From NCBI GenBank assembly GCA_930633525.1, contig CAKNFP010000002.1, positions 1,984,001 to 2,048,000 of the forward strand: a DNA stretch of 64,000 bases. The letters are read 5' to 3'. A model generated the notes under the pieces. It had not been told where the DNA came from, did not search any database, and saw only the letters and a program-made list of their open reading frames with translations. The position numbers and the translations under genes are program-made. Below, piece by piece: positions 52,536-61,019 of this stretch. The stretch comes from Hyphomicrobiales bacterium (lineage in GTDB: Bacteria > Pseudomonadota > Alphaproteobacteria > Rhizobiales > Beijerinckiaceae). How positions within the stretch are numbered: the stretch's first letter is position 1; each line of letters starts with the position of its first letter.

Positions 52536-54214
52536 TGCGAAATAAGCGCTATCCGTTTACCCGCGACCCGTTCGCCCTGCTTTTTGGCGCGGTCGCTATC
52601 ATCATTGCAGGCGTTTTCCTGGTCTATCCTTTGTTCAACGGAATAATGATCGCTTTTCTTCCCAATGGAGAAGCGGCGACCTTCGGCAATCTCACATTGG
52701 CGAATTTCGAGAAATTCTTTACATCTGGAAGCTACGGACGCGCTTTTGCAAATTCGGTTGTGACGAGTGGCGGCGCAACGTTGTTGGCGGCGGTCCTGGG
52801 TGTGCCGATGGCATTCGCCGTCGCGCGGGTTGATATCGCATTCCGACCGCTCGTGATGGCGCTGTCGGTGCTTCCCTTGATCGCGCCGCCCTTTATTGGC
52901 GCCTATGCCTGGGTCATGATCCTTGGGAATAATGGTGTCGTGACCCAGCTCATGGTGAGTTATCTCGGCATCCGACCTCCGCCTATCTATGGGGTCTGGG
53001 GTGTCACCGTCGCGTTGGCGCTGAGCTATCTTCCCTATCTCTTCCTGATGGTTCAAGGCGTGCTCGCCACAAGCGATCCAACAGTTGAGGAAGCTGCGCG
53101 CATGGCGGGCGCTTCCAATGCCCGGATCGTGCGGACTATCACCCTGCCGCTCGCAGCGCCCGCGATAGCCGCCGGGATGCTCGTCGTTTTCATCAAAGCA
53201 TTGGGTGATTTCGGCGTGCCGTCGATCCTCGGCGGGGAGATGCAGGTTCTCCCCACGTTGATATACTATCAGATACACGGATTTTTCAATCTCAATGCTG
53301 GTTCAGCTATCGCAATCGTCAATGTAATGCTTACTGTTGCGGGTCTTGGCCTTCTCGCTTTTTTCAATCGAAAGGCTGTTTCGACCTTATCCGGATCGTC
53401 ACGGGGCACCGTGCGATCAATCCGAACAGGCCATCGGGTGTTTGCCAGCCTCTATATCTGGGGCGTCCTCCTCATTGCACTTTTGCCGCAACTCATGGTG
53501 GCGCTCTATTCCCTGTCGTTGAACTGGGGAGACACGCTGCTTCCGTCGCGATATGGGTTCGACAATTACCGCGACGTCGGGGTTGAAGCAGCGATCACCA
53601 TGGGTAACAGCGTCGTGCTGTCTGGCGTCGCAACCATAATCTGCGTACTGTTCGGCGCAATCGCGGCTTATGCGACCGTACGCGGACGGACTGTCGCGAA
53701 GTGGGCTGTCGATCTCACTATCATGCTGCCGTTCGTTCTGCCGGGACTCGTGGTTGGCGTAGCATTCCTTGCTGCCTTCAATGAGCCACCTTTGTTGCTG
53801 ACTGGCACGGCAGCTATTCTGATCCTCGCATATTTCACACGACGCGTGGCCTTCGTGTTCCGTTCGGCGGTAACGGCGGTGACGCAAATCGATTCAAAGA
53901 TCGAGGAAGCTTCGACGGTTTGTGGCGCGTCATGGGGCTTCACAATGCGGCGCGTCATCGTCCCGCTCCTGGCACCCGGCTTGCTCGCTGCCGCAATCTT
54001 GGTTTTTGCCACGCTGATCGGCGAGATCAGCGCCACTGTGCTCCTCTACTCGGCAAACTGGAAGCCAATCTCGATTGCGATCTATGAACGTGTGCTTGGT
54101 AATGAGCTACCAAAGGCGAGCGCGCTCGGCACCATTTGCAATGTAGCTACGCTGGTATTGATCATGACTGCCAGCCGTCTCGCTGGGCGCTCGATGTCAG
54201 ACATGTTCCGCTGA
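52532..54214 (+). CDS. ABC permease, FbpB-type fused double permease
   Basis: This 560-aa membrane protein has about 12 helices made of two permease halves in one chain, as in FbpB. EAA loops are seen in each half: EEAARMAGASNARIVRTITLPLAAP and EEASTVCGASWGFTMRRVIVPLLAPG. It supplies the whole channel, so receptor, ATPase and permease complete the importer. The terminal residues AGRSMSDMFR end the cluster. Confidence 0.93.
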   Translation: MMRNKRYPFTRDPFALLFGAVAIIIAGVFLVYPLFNGIMIAFLPNGEAATFGNLTLANFEKFFTSGSYGRAFANSVVTSGGATLLAAVLGVPMAFAVARVDIAFRPLVMALSVLPLIAPPFIGAYAWVMILGNNGVVTQLMVSYLGIRPPPIYGVWGVTVALALSYLPYLFLMVQGVLATSDPTVEEAARMAGASNARIVRTITLPLAAPAIAAGMLVVFIKALGDFGVPSILGGEMQVLPTLIYYQIHGFFNLNAGSAIAIVNVMLTVAGLGLLAFFNRKAVSTLSGSSRGTVRSIRTGHRVFASLYIWGVLLIALLPQLMVALYSLSLNWGDTLLPSRYGFDNYRDVGVEAAITMGNSVVLSGVATIICVLFGAIAAYATVRGRTVAKWAVDLTIMLPFVLPGLVVGVAFLAAFNEPPLLLTGTAAILILAYFTRRVAFVFRSAVTAVTQIDSKIEEASTVCGASWGFTMRRVIVPLLAPGLLAAAILVFATLIGEISATVLLYSANWKPISIAIYERVLGNELPKASALGTICNVATLVLIMTASRLAGRSMSDMFR

Positions 54215-54515
54215 CGGAAGCGCGTTGGGTTTCCGCTGGCCAGGAGGTGCAATGGCGTCCGGGTGGAGTCCACCTCCGACCCAACCGAAGGTGGCCTCTT
54301 TTGGCAAGCTCCTCCACCCTCGCCGATCATAACGCTACTCCGATCACTTATCTCAGTGGGAGAGCCCGTCCGGCGATTTGGGGCAATTTCACTGCGCGAC
54401 CGCTCCACTCGCACTATTGACCCCCTAGGACGATCGCCCTAAGAATGATTAGGTCAAATGCCCTATGGCGTGGTTCCCGGCTCTTGCCGTCCGCGCATAA
54501 CCGTGGAGGCCAGTT
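54215..54515 (+). promoter_or_regulatory. Intergenic region with promoter and TetR-type operator
   Basis: No gene was found. A near-perfect palindrome, TAGGACGATCGCCCTA (54426-54441; one mismatched pair), lies between TTGACC (54417-54422) and TAAGAA (54440-54445), a promoter with 17-base spacing directed at the TetR gene. A smaller hairpin, GGTGGA-G-TCCACC, sits near 54265. The upstream 200 bases show nothing else. Confidence 0.6.
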
Positions 54516-55115
54516 ATGGGGGCCAGCGAAACCCGCCGGCAGATCGTGGACGCCGCCGACAGGCTCTTTTACGCGCATGGCTTCGACGCCACTTCCTTTG
54601 CTGACATCGCGAATGAAGTCGGCCTGTCGCGCGGCAATTTTTACTATCACTTCAAGACCAAGGATGAGATTCTCGATGCCGTCATCGCGCAGCGCGTAGC
54701 AACTACCAACGCCATGCTCGACGCCTGGGAGGAAGATGCGACTTCCCCCGCAGACTGCATCCGCAGCTTCGCACGCATTCTCATCATGAATCGGGCGAAG
54801 ATCATCGCCTATGGATGCCCGGTAGGCACTCTCTGCAACGAGTTGGCAAAGCTCGATCACGTGGCGAAGGACGACGCGATCCGCCTGTTCGCGTTATTCC
54901 GCGATTGGCTCTTCCGGCAGTTCACGATGCTTGGGCGCGAAGCGGATGCCGAGGCGCTGGCCCTCCATATCCTGATGCGCAGCCAGGGCGTCGCGACGCT
55001 TGCCACCGCTTTCCACGACGAAGATTTTATTCGCCGCGAAGTCGCGGACATGGAGGCGTGGGTGCTCGCCCAATGCCCGGTCGGTTCAAACACAGATTCC
55101 CTCCAACCCGTCTGA
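54516..55115 (+). CDS. TetR-family transcriptional regulator
   Basis: This 199-aa repressor has its helix-turn-helix at about 27-46 (SFADIANEVGLSRGNFYYHF) and an all-helical ligand domain afterwards (PVGTLCNELAKLDHVAKDDAIRLF). GTGGAGG precedes the ATG. The next gene begins 10 bases after its stop, so both form a small operon under the palindrome at 54426-54441. Confidence 0.92.
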   Translation: MGASETRRQIVDAADRLFYAHGFDATSFADIANEVGLSRGNFYYHFKTKDEILDAVIAQRVATTNAMLDAWEEDATSPADCIRSFARILIMNRAKIIAYGCPVGTLCNELAKLDHVAKDDAIRLFALFRDWLFRQFTMLGREADAEALALHILMRSQGVATLATAFHDEDFIRREVADMEAWVLAQCPVGSNTDSLQPV

Positions 55116-55125
55116 CGGAGAAACC

Positions 55126-55410
55126 ATGTTCGTCATCACCCTTCGCTTCGCGGACAAGACCAAAGCGCCGCAATTCATGGATGGTCACAACGCGTGGATT
55201 AAACGCGGCTTCGAGGACGGCGTTTTCCTACTGGCGGGTAGCCTCCAGCCGAACGCGGGCGGTGCGATCCTGGCGCATGATGTGTCGCTTGAGGAGATAG
55301 AAGCCCGTGTGCAGGATGACCCCTTCGTCGCCGAGGGTATCGTCAGTGCCGAAATCCTCACCATCATGCCGGGCCGCATCGACGACCGACTGGCTTTTCT
55401 CAAAGCGTGA
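55126..55410 (+). CDS. YciI-like protein
   Basis: This 94-aa ferredoxin-like-fold protein has the YCII pattern: MFVITLRFADKTKAPQFMDGHNAWIKRGFEDGVFLLAGSL, then AILAHDVSLEEIEARVQDDPFVAEGIVSAEILTI. YciI relatives have a His-Asp pair suited to small-molecule chemistry (H21 in DGHNAW, D65 in DDPF). The function is unknown. Its TetR partner suggests response to a small toxic or aromatic compound. Confidence 0.88.
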   Translation: MFVITLRFADKTKAPQFMDGHNAWIKRGFEDGVFLLAGSLQPNAGGAILAHDVSLEEIEARVQDDPFVAEGIVSAEILTIMPGRIDDRLAFLKA

Positions 55411-55435
55411 AGGATGAGCGCGACGGTTTCCTGCC

Positions 55436-55670
55436 GGGCTTGAGCTGACGCGTCATTCTATCGAAGCGTGAAAACTTCCGCCATTCACGGTTTCGATTTC
55501 GGCCGGATCGCCGACTTCGCTGATGCGGATGTGGGGCCGTCGCCGAAGGATAAGAGCATCGTCCAGCATCGCGGCGGATCGCTGCCGTCGTCAATACGAC
55601 CAGACGGGCGCGGGAACTGGCCAGGGAGGAAGAATCGCTCGCTTCCTATGTCTGGCGCTCTTCCAGGGTT
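55436..55670 (+). pseudogene. tag: DNA-3-methyladenine glycosylase I (tag) remnant
   Basis: Pieces of a Tag enzyme occur in order but in different frames: RVILSKRENFR (about 55449-55481), HGFDFGRIADFADADVG (about 55486-55536), SIVQHRGG and then IAAVVNTTRRARELAREEESLASYVW (about 55578-55655). These match the middle of Tag (LRKRENFR...GFD...IVRNR.KI.A.I.NAR...L..E.GS...YLW). At least two frameshifts are needed and both ends are missing. It is a decayed DNA-repair gene. Confidence 0.68.
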
Positions 55671-56058
55671 CGGGGGCGAGGCTCGTTGGGGGGCAGGCCA
55701 AGGGCAAAAAAATGAGGTGTTCTATCCAGCTCGGACATGGCAGCTTGGCGCCGCGATTTGGTTGGCAGGCGAAAACAGATAACGAAGACACTGACGTTGG
55801 TCCCCCCTCAACACCCATTGCGCGTATCCGTTGCGCCGACAGGACCGACAGCACATCGTCACGCTCGGCGATGAGAAAGCGGATATAGCGCAGCGCGAGG
55901 TCATCATCGGCGCAGCAACGGATCTCGTCATTGGCGATGCGCCGCTCCAGCTCACCTGAGCCCCCGAGCATGGGCACACCGGCCCGTAAACCCGCGAGCG
56001 TTCCCGTGATACCACCAACCGTCTGCATCGCCGTGTTTGGCGGTAACTGGATACAAAT
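55671..56058. other. Stretch without a confident gene
   Basis: A minus-strand frame starting at 56028 (MQTVGGITGTLAGLRAG..., helical until about 55800) has a plausible N-terminal 75 residues (RIANDEIRCCADDDLALRYIRFLIAERDDVLSVL) but then becomes low-complexity. I do not recognise it. It may be a short degraded gene. Confidence 0.4.
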
Positions 56059-56569
56059 ATGTTACGCACCTTTTCCGGCGACAATGGGCTGACGCTTGCG
56101 CTGGCTACCATGCTCGTGCTGTCCGTCGCTGGTATGATCTTCACTGGTCAAGCAGCCTATAAATAAGCACCTCGCAGATCATGGAGCGGCTGCGGCTGGC
56201 CTTATGCGCTATCTCGAATTGGGAAATTTCCTTTCGGCTCTCTTCGAGAACTGGGAAAGCGAATTTCTGCAAATGGCTGTCTATTCATTCTGACGGCAAT
56301 GCTGTCTCAGCGAGGATCGGCAGAGTCACGCGATCCCGACGATCCCCACCGGCCAGCTGATCTTTGGAATCCGCGAGGGTGGACGCCGACTATGGCGTGG
56401 ATCTATGAGCGCTCGCTCGGCCTGACGCTAGCATTGCTTCTCGGAGCATCGTTCGTCCTGCATTGGTGGTTCAGCCTGGTCGCCGCTAATGAGGAGGCTG
56501 CGCGTCACGGCGGGCAGCCGGGCTCGTTTCTCGAGTATCTCGGCGATCCACAATTGTGGTTCGAATCCG
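56059..56569 (+). pseudogene. DUF6766-family membrane protein, frameshifted and truncated
   Basis: The gene reads MLRTFSGDNGLTLALATMLV in the first frame to 56160, then NKHLADHGAAAAGLMRYLEL to FENWESEFLQMAVYSF in the second frame, then LTAMLSQRGSAESRDPDD to YLGDPQLWFES in the first frame again. One extra A near 56161 and one lost base near 56289 explain the shifts. The FENWESEFLQ and GSAESRDPD segments are DUF6766 hallmarks. Similarity ends at about 56568, exactly where the IS6 remnant starts, so insertion cut the gene. Confidence 0.8.
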
Positions 56570-56800
56570 CGTTCGCCGTCGCAGTTGATGATCGCCTCCC
56601 GGTTGTCGGGATAACGTCGATGACGATGCGATCCGGTCGGTCATGCCGCGCAAGTGCCTTGCGGACGAAGTGCATGCGGTCACAAGTCGCGATGTTCGCT
56701 GAAAGAGAATTCGACCGTGCCGCCCGGGCTGCCGATGGTGCGGTACTGATACATCCATCGACCGGCCTTCACATAGGCCTGTGACGCAAGGTCTATGACG
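56570..56800 (-). pseudogene. IS6-family transposase remnant (catalytic-domain piece)
   Basis: Read from 56800 downward, the minus strand gives AYVKAGRWMYQYRTIGSPGG then TVEFSFSEHRDL, a stop, then in other frames FVRKALARHDRPDRIVID and NREAIINCDGE. This is the core of an IS6-group transposase (ETYVKV.GRWMYLYRA.DS...TVEF.FSEHRDL...RKAL.RHGRPDRIVIDGS.TNREAI). Several frameshifts and both ends are lost. Orientation equals that of the N-terminal piece at 43751-43906. Confidence 0.8.
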
Positions 56801-56825
56801 ATCGAACTACGCAGATTTAGACTCA

Positions 56826-56905
56826 CCGGCGGCGCTCGTGACCGATGCGCTGGCCATGGCGATCTGGTGGCCGGGCAAGCCGGACGCCCTGCGGTTGCGA
56901 TGGGG
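56826..56905 (+). pseudogene. IS3-family transposase fragment
   Basis: VTDALAMAIWWPGKPDALRL (from about 56838) matches the IS3-group OrfB segment VTDALxMAIWRRGKPDALLHHSD. Only about 20 residues are recognisable before the reading becomes unrelated. It is a small relic beside the IS6 remnant. Confidence 0.65.
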
Positions 56906-57227
56906 AAGTGCAGACCTGGTGTCGGCGCGAGCTAGGTTGATGTCTCAAGCGGTCAGAGACTCGTCCCGAACGGTCAAGCCGGTCAATCCGGTCAGGGAGA
57001 TGATGGCTTCATGGAAGCTACCTTGATCTCGTACTCACAAATGCTCTGCCGTGCGATCGTACTTTCGCCGACGCTATCACTCGCGAGAATGCACAATCTT
57101 AGAGTTCGTCCAAGCCTTCCGCGGAGCATCCCTGGAACTGCCGCTAGCGCACCAGAGGGCTGTATCCGTGAACGACTGCGGTAGTATGATCGATCGTGAC
57201 TAAATTGCGAAAGTCGTGGAGTTGAAG
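56906..57227. other. Intergenic stretch with a short tandem repeat
   Basis: No gene is supported. Three direct copies of a nine-base unit starting GGTCA (at 56972, 56981 and 56990) occur in a row. The remainder carries the presumed promoter of the large secreted protein. Confidence 0.5.
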
Positions 57228-59879
57228 ATGCGCAGATTTCTAGCGCTCGCGCTCGTTCCCATGGTCGCATCATCACCTGTGTTTTCAGCTCAGGGCATCA
57301 CAACCGCAAATGTCAATATGCGCAGTGGCCCGGGAACAAATTTCGCGTCCACTACAACGCTTCCTGCAGGATCCGTTGTGGAGATCCAGGACTGTGAGGA
57401 TTCAGGCGCTTGGTGTGCCATCACATCCGACGGCGGGCGGGGGTATGTGAGTGGGCGCTACTTGAAAAAAAGCGATGAACCTGATGGTTGGCCGCGATTC
57501 TACAGCACGGCGAAGGGACGAATGATCCTTTACCAGCCACAATTTACGGAGTGGACCGATTTCAAGACGATCGATGCGTTGGTCGCAGCCGAACTTGACC
57601 GAGGCAATGACGGCACCCCGGCCTTTGGTGTGATCGGCCTTCGGGGGACCACAACGATGGACGAGGGCGCAGAGGAAATTGTCATAAGCGACGTGGCCGT
57701 TACCGCCTTGAATTTTTCCGGCCTTGACCGGTCAAGTCTCGCGGATCTTAAGTTGGAGGTCGGTAAACTGCTGCCAACGGAGCCGGTCTCGATCGCGGCG
57801 GCGCGGGTCGCGGCAAGTCTCGCCGCGCAGAAGCGTACGGCCGATGTCTCCGGATTGAAGGCTGACGCGCCGTCGATCTTCATTTCAACGTCGCCGGCAC
57901 TCTTGCTCCAAACGGACGGCGAGCCCGCCTACGCCCCGGTGACGGGAAAGCAAGGGCTGTCTTTTGTGGTCAATACAAACTGGGATCTCTTCCGCATCGA
58001 CGAGGGCGGCGAGCTTTATCTGCGCCACGATACGCACTGGCTCCACGCAAGTGCGCTCCAAGGGCCCTGGATGGTTGCCACCGCGCTTCCACAGCTTCTG
58101 CAGGCCTTGCCTGATAATGGTGACTGGGCCGACGCCCGCGCTGCGATCCCGCCGGAACCATATCCCACGGGACAGACTCCCAAAGTCGTTGTTACAGCCG
58201 CGGCTTCTGAGTTGATTGTCTTCACCGGCGATCCAATACTGCAGCAGGTTGCCCGCACTTCACTTCAATGGGCATCCAATACCGATTCAGACGTATTCTT
58301 CGATAGTGCAAATCGGCAATGGTACGTTTTGTTATCCGGGCGTTGGTTTCGGGCAACCTCCCTTAACGGCCCCTGGACCTTCGCGACGCCCGACCTTCCC
58401 GGCGACTTTCAGAATATTCCGGAAGACGGCCCATACTTTGCCGTAAGATCGTCTGTGCCTGGAACACCCGAAGATTCGGAGGCGCGACTGAGGGCGAGCA
58501 TCCCGACAACTGCGCGTGTCGAGGACGGTTCCATTACCCCTAGCGTTGCCTATACGGGCGAACCGCAGTTCGTTCCTATCGAAACGACTGGCGTGTCTTA
58601 TGCCGCCAATATCTCGGATACCGTATTGCGTGTGAGCGGCCGTTTTTATCTGCTCAAGGATGGCATCTGGTTTGTATCGGAAGCGCCGAGCGGGCCTTGG
58701 CAATTGGCCCGTGAAATTCCTGACGAGATTTACGCAATTCCTCCATCATCTCCCGTATATAATGCGACATATGTGCGCGTGTACGATACCGAGCCGGGCG
58801 CGGTTTGGTATGGCTATACGATGGGTTATCTTTTCGGCTTCCTCGCTTGGGGCACCTATGTATTTGGGACTGGCTGGTCTTATCCGCCATACTGGTACAA
58901 TTGGAGCGGATATGCGCGGCCCCTCTATTATTCCCGGCCGACAACATGGGGCATCGGCGCGTATTACAACCCCGTACGCGGCGCCTTCGGACGCTATGGC
59001 TATTCCTATGGTCCCTATAGGGGCATCGCGGGCGTGCGTAGCTGGAATCCGGCGACCGGCACCTACACGCGTGCCGCCGCGGCCTGGGAGCCACGGGGGA
59101 CGGCTGGTTTCGTGGGGGCCTATAATCCGCAAACCGACCGCGCCGGCTATATCGCGGGCAGCCGCAATGTCTATGGATCCTGGAAGTCGGCAGGTGTGAA
59201 ACAGGGCGCGGAATGGGCGCGGCTGACATCACGCACGACTGCTGGCGGTGGCTCGGCTGTCCGCTGGAATACGCAGCAAGGGCAAGGCTTCATGCGGGAC
59301 GGCCGGCGCGGTGATCTCTATGCGGGCCGCGACGGGAATGTGTATCGCAATTCTGGCGGCCAATGGCAGCGCTTCGATGGCGGCTGGCAAAACGTCGCGC
59401 GTCCCGACCGGGGCGAACGCGGTGCCGCTGATAGCGGTCTTGGCGCAGCGGCGGGCGGTGCAGGCGCAGCTGCTGGAGCAGCCGTGAACCAGCGCATGAA
59501 TGCTGGCACTGGACGCGCGGAACGCGACCAACAGGCCACAACGCGCCGGGAGCAGGCTGGAAAGACGCCTCGCCAAACACAGGGCCAGGCTGCGCAAAAG
59601 CGTCCAGCAGGCCAGGCTCAAACGAGGCAGGCCCAGAATCGGCAAGCGAGGAACCAACGACCGGCAGCTCGTAGCCAGCTACCGAACAACGTGATGAGAG
59701 ATGCTCAGGCGCGTGGTCTTGGCAATCAGAGACAGCTGGCCAACCGGCAAGCCGTTCGGCCAGCACCTCAGTTTTCCCGACCACCAGCATCTTTCGCGCC
59801 CCGCGGGGGCTTTAGTGGCCGCGGGATGGGCGGCGGCGGTGGGCGGGGCGGTGGCGGCCGTGGAGGAGGCCGGCGCTAG
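57228..59879 (+). CDS. Large secreted SH3/repeat protein with Gly-Arg-rich tail
   Basis: This 883-aa protein has a signal peptide at about 1-20 (VFSA) and a bacterial SH3 domain at about 22-82 (TANVNMRSGPGTNFASTTTLPAG, WCAITSDGGRGYVSGRYL). Three repeats share a Trp...Ala/Ser...GPW...Pro...IP pattern, with GPWMVAT, GPWTFAT and GPWQLAR. A Tyr/Trp/Gly-rich segment follows (about 525-620), then a Gln/Arg/Ala-rich disordered region and a tail of GGGGRGGGGRGG type. It is likely periplasmic or surface exposed, perhaps cell-wall or polysaccharide binding. The start at 57228 follows GGAG; an in-frame GTG lies at 57216. It is intact amid decayed DNA. Confidence 0.85.
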   Translation: MRRFLALALVPMVASSPVFSAQGITTANVNMRSGPGTNFASTTTLPAGSVVEIQDCEDSGAWCAITSDGGRGYVSGRYLKKSDEPDGWPRFYSTAKGRMILYQPQFTEWTDFKTIDALVAAELDRGNDGTPAFGVIGLRGTTTMDEGAEEIVISDVAVTALNFSGLDRSSLADLKLEVGKLLPTEPVSIAAARVAASLAAQKRTADVSGLKADAPSIFISTSPALLLQTDGEPAYAPVTGKQGLSFVVNTNWDLFRIDEGGELYLRHDTHWLHASALQGPWMVATALPQLLQALPDNGDWADARAAIPPEPYPTGQTPKVVVTAAASELIVFTGDPILQQVARTSLQWASNTDSDVFFDSANRQWYVLLSGRWFRATSLNGPWTFATPDLPGDFQNIPEDGPYFAVRSSVPGTPEDSEARLRASIPTTARVEDGSITPSVAYTGEPQFVPIETTGVSYAANISDTVLRVSGRFYLLKDGIWFVSEAPSGPWQLAREIPDEIYAIPPSSPVYNATYVRVYDTEPGAVWYGYTMGYLFGFLAWGTYVFGTGWSYPPYWYNWSGYARPLYYSRPTTWGIGAYYNPVRGAFGRYGYSYGPYRGIAGVRSWNPATGTYTRAAAAWEPRGTAGFVGAYNPQTDRAGYIAGSRNVYGSWKSAGVKQGAEWARLTSRTTAGGGSAVRWNTQQGQGFMRDGRRGDLYAGRDGNVYRNSGGQWQRFDGGWQNVARPDRGERGAADSGLGAAAGGAGAAAGAAVNQRMNAGTGRAERDQQATTRREQAGKTPRQTQGQAAQKRPAGQAQTRQAQNRQARNQRPAARSQLPNNVMRDAQARGLGNQRQLANRQAVRPAPQFSRPPASFAPRGGFSGRGMGGGGGRGGGGRGGGRR

Positions 59880-59912
59880 TAGCCTGACTTAACACTGCAT
59901 CGTGCGATCGGT

Positions 59913-59935
59913 GGGGCTGGACGCCACCCAGCCCC
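59913..59935. terminator. Hairpin after the large secreted protein gene
   Basis: GGGGCTGG (59913-59920), loop ACGCCAC and CCAGCCCC (59928-59935) form a perfect eight-pair stem followed by TATAT. It is 34 bases after the stop and before the convergent fabI gene. Confidence 0.6.
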
Positions 59936-60055
59936 TATATCTGGCGCCGCCGGAACGGCTAAAATTCACGGTAGGCCGATCGCCACACCGCTGGGATATG
60001 AGGCCAGCGCCGCCGTCGGCCTCGCGTTAATCCGAAAAGAGAAGCAGTTTAACCG

Positions 60056-60850
60056 TCAGGCCATGATACTCAGGCCGCCATCAACATAGGTGGTCGTCCC
60101 GGTGAGTCTGCGCGCAAATGCTGTCGCCAGAAAAGCTGTCGTGAGGCCGACGTCATCGATATCGATGAGTTCTTCGATCGGGCTGCGCTCGGTGGCCTCG
60201 GCCAAGAGAACATCAAAGTCTTTGATGCCGGATGCTGCCCTCGTCTTGAGAGGCCCGGGGGAAACCGCATGCACGCGTATATTTCTGGGACCGAGCTCGT
60301 AGGCGAGATAGCGCACGGTGCTCTCGAGCGCGGCTTTGACCGGCCCCATCAGATTATAGTTAGGGACGACTTTGTTGGCGCCGTGATAGCTCATTGCGAG
60401 CAAGGTGCCCCCATTCGTCATCAGAGGCTCCGCCAACCTGGCCATACGGATGAAGGAATGGCAGGAAATGTCCATGGCCACCTTGAAGCCTTCGGCGGAG
60501 CAGTCGACGAGGCGCCCGTGCAGATCGTCCTTTGGGGCATAAGCTACAGAATGGAGGGCAATGTCGAGCCGCCCCCAATGCTTATGGATTTGCGCGAAGA
60601 CCTCCTCAAGTTCGCCGTTTACGCCCACATCGCAGGGCGCAAAAATCTCCGCTCCAAGGCTTCGGGCGAGGGGTTCGACATGGGGCCTGGCTTTGTCATT
60701 GAGATAGGTTATGGCCAGTTCCGCTCCCAGTTGGTGGAAAACCCGTGCGCAGCCATAAGCGATGGATTGGTCGTTGGCGATGCCGATGACAAGGGCGCGC
60801 TTACCGTGCAGCGCACCGGACTGAAGAAGGGTTTCGGTGGTCTCGGACAT
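60056..60850 (-). CDS. fabI: Enoyl-[acyl-carrier-protein] reductase, FabI type
   Basis: This 264-aa NADH-dependent enzyme performs the last reduction in fatty-acid elongation. FabI hallmarks are GKRALVIGIANDQSIAYGCAR at the N-terminus, HSVAYAPK near residue 100, and the Tyr-x6-Lys site in NYNLMGPVKAALE. The tail is TTTYVDGGLSIMA. The length is normal and the gene looks intact. Because it lies amid gene debris, it may be an additional copy rather than the housekeeping one; no other fatty-acid genes are adjacent. Confidence 0.93.
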   Translation of the reverse strand: MSETTETLLQSGALHGKRALVIGIANDQSIAYGCARVFHQLGAELAITYLNDKARPHVEPLARSLGAEIFAPCDVGVNGELEEVFAQIHKHWGRLDIALHSVAYAPKDDLHGRLVDCSAEGFKVAMDISCHSFIRMARLAEPLMTNGGTLLAMSYHGANKVVPNYNLMGPVKAALESTVRYLAYELGPRNIRVHAVSPGPLKTRAASGIKDFDVLLAEATERSPIEELIDIDDVGLTTAFLATAFARRLTGTTTYVDGGLSIMA

Positions 60851-61019
60851 GAAAGGCCTCAGGTGCGGGATGCGACGTCAGTCGACCTATACAAGGGTCT
60901 GCTCTCATTCTGTATGGCAGCTGTGTTGCGGCTATCACGAAATTGATAGAGTTGCGCGGGCGCGTCGGATAACAGGCCGCGAAGCGTGGACAGCATGCCT
61001 TCTGGTCAACATTGACATC

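Noticed and set aside
50366..54214. Importer read as a ferric-iron transporter
   Set aside because: The receptor lacks the adjacent tyrosines used to bind iron and the cluster consists of sugar-oxidation genes.
56972..56998. Three tandem nine-base units as possible iterons of a replication origin
   Set aside because: Only three short copies, with no replication protein gene, AT-rich region or partition genes nearby.
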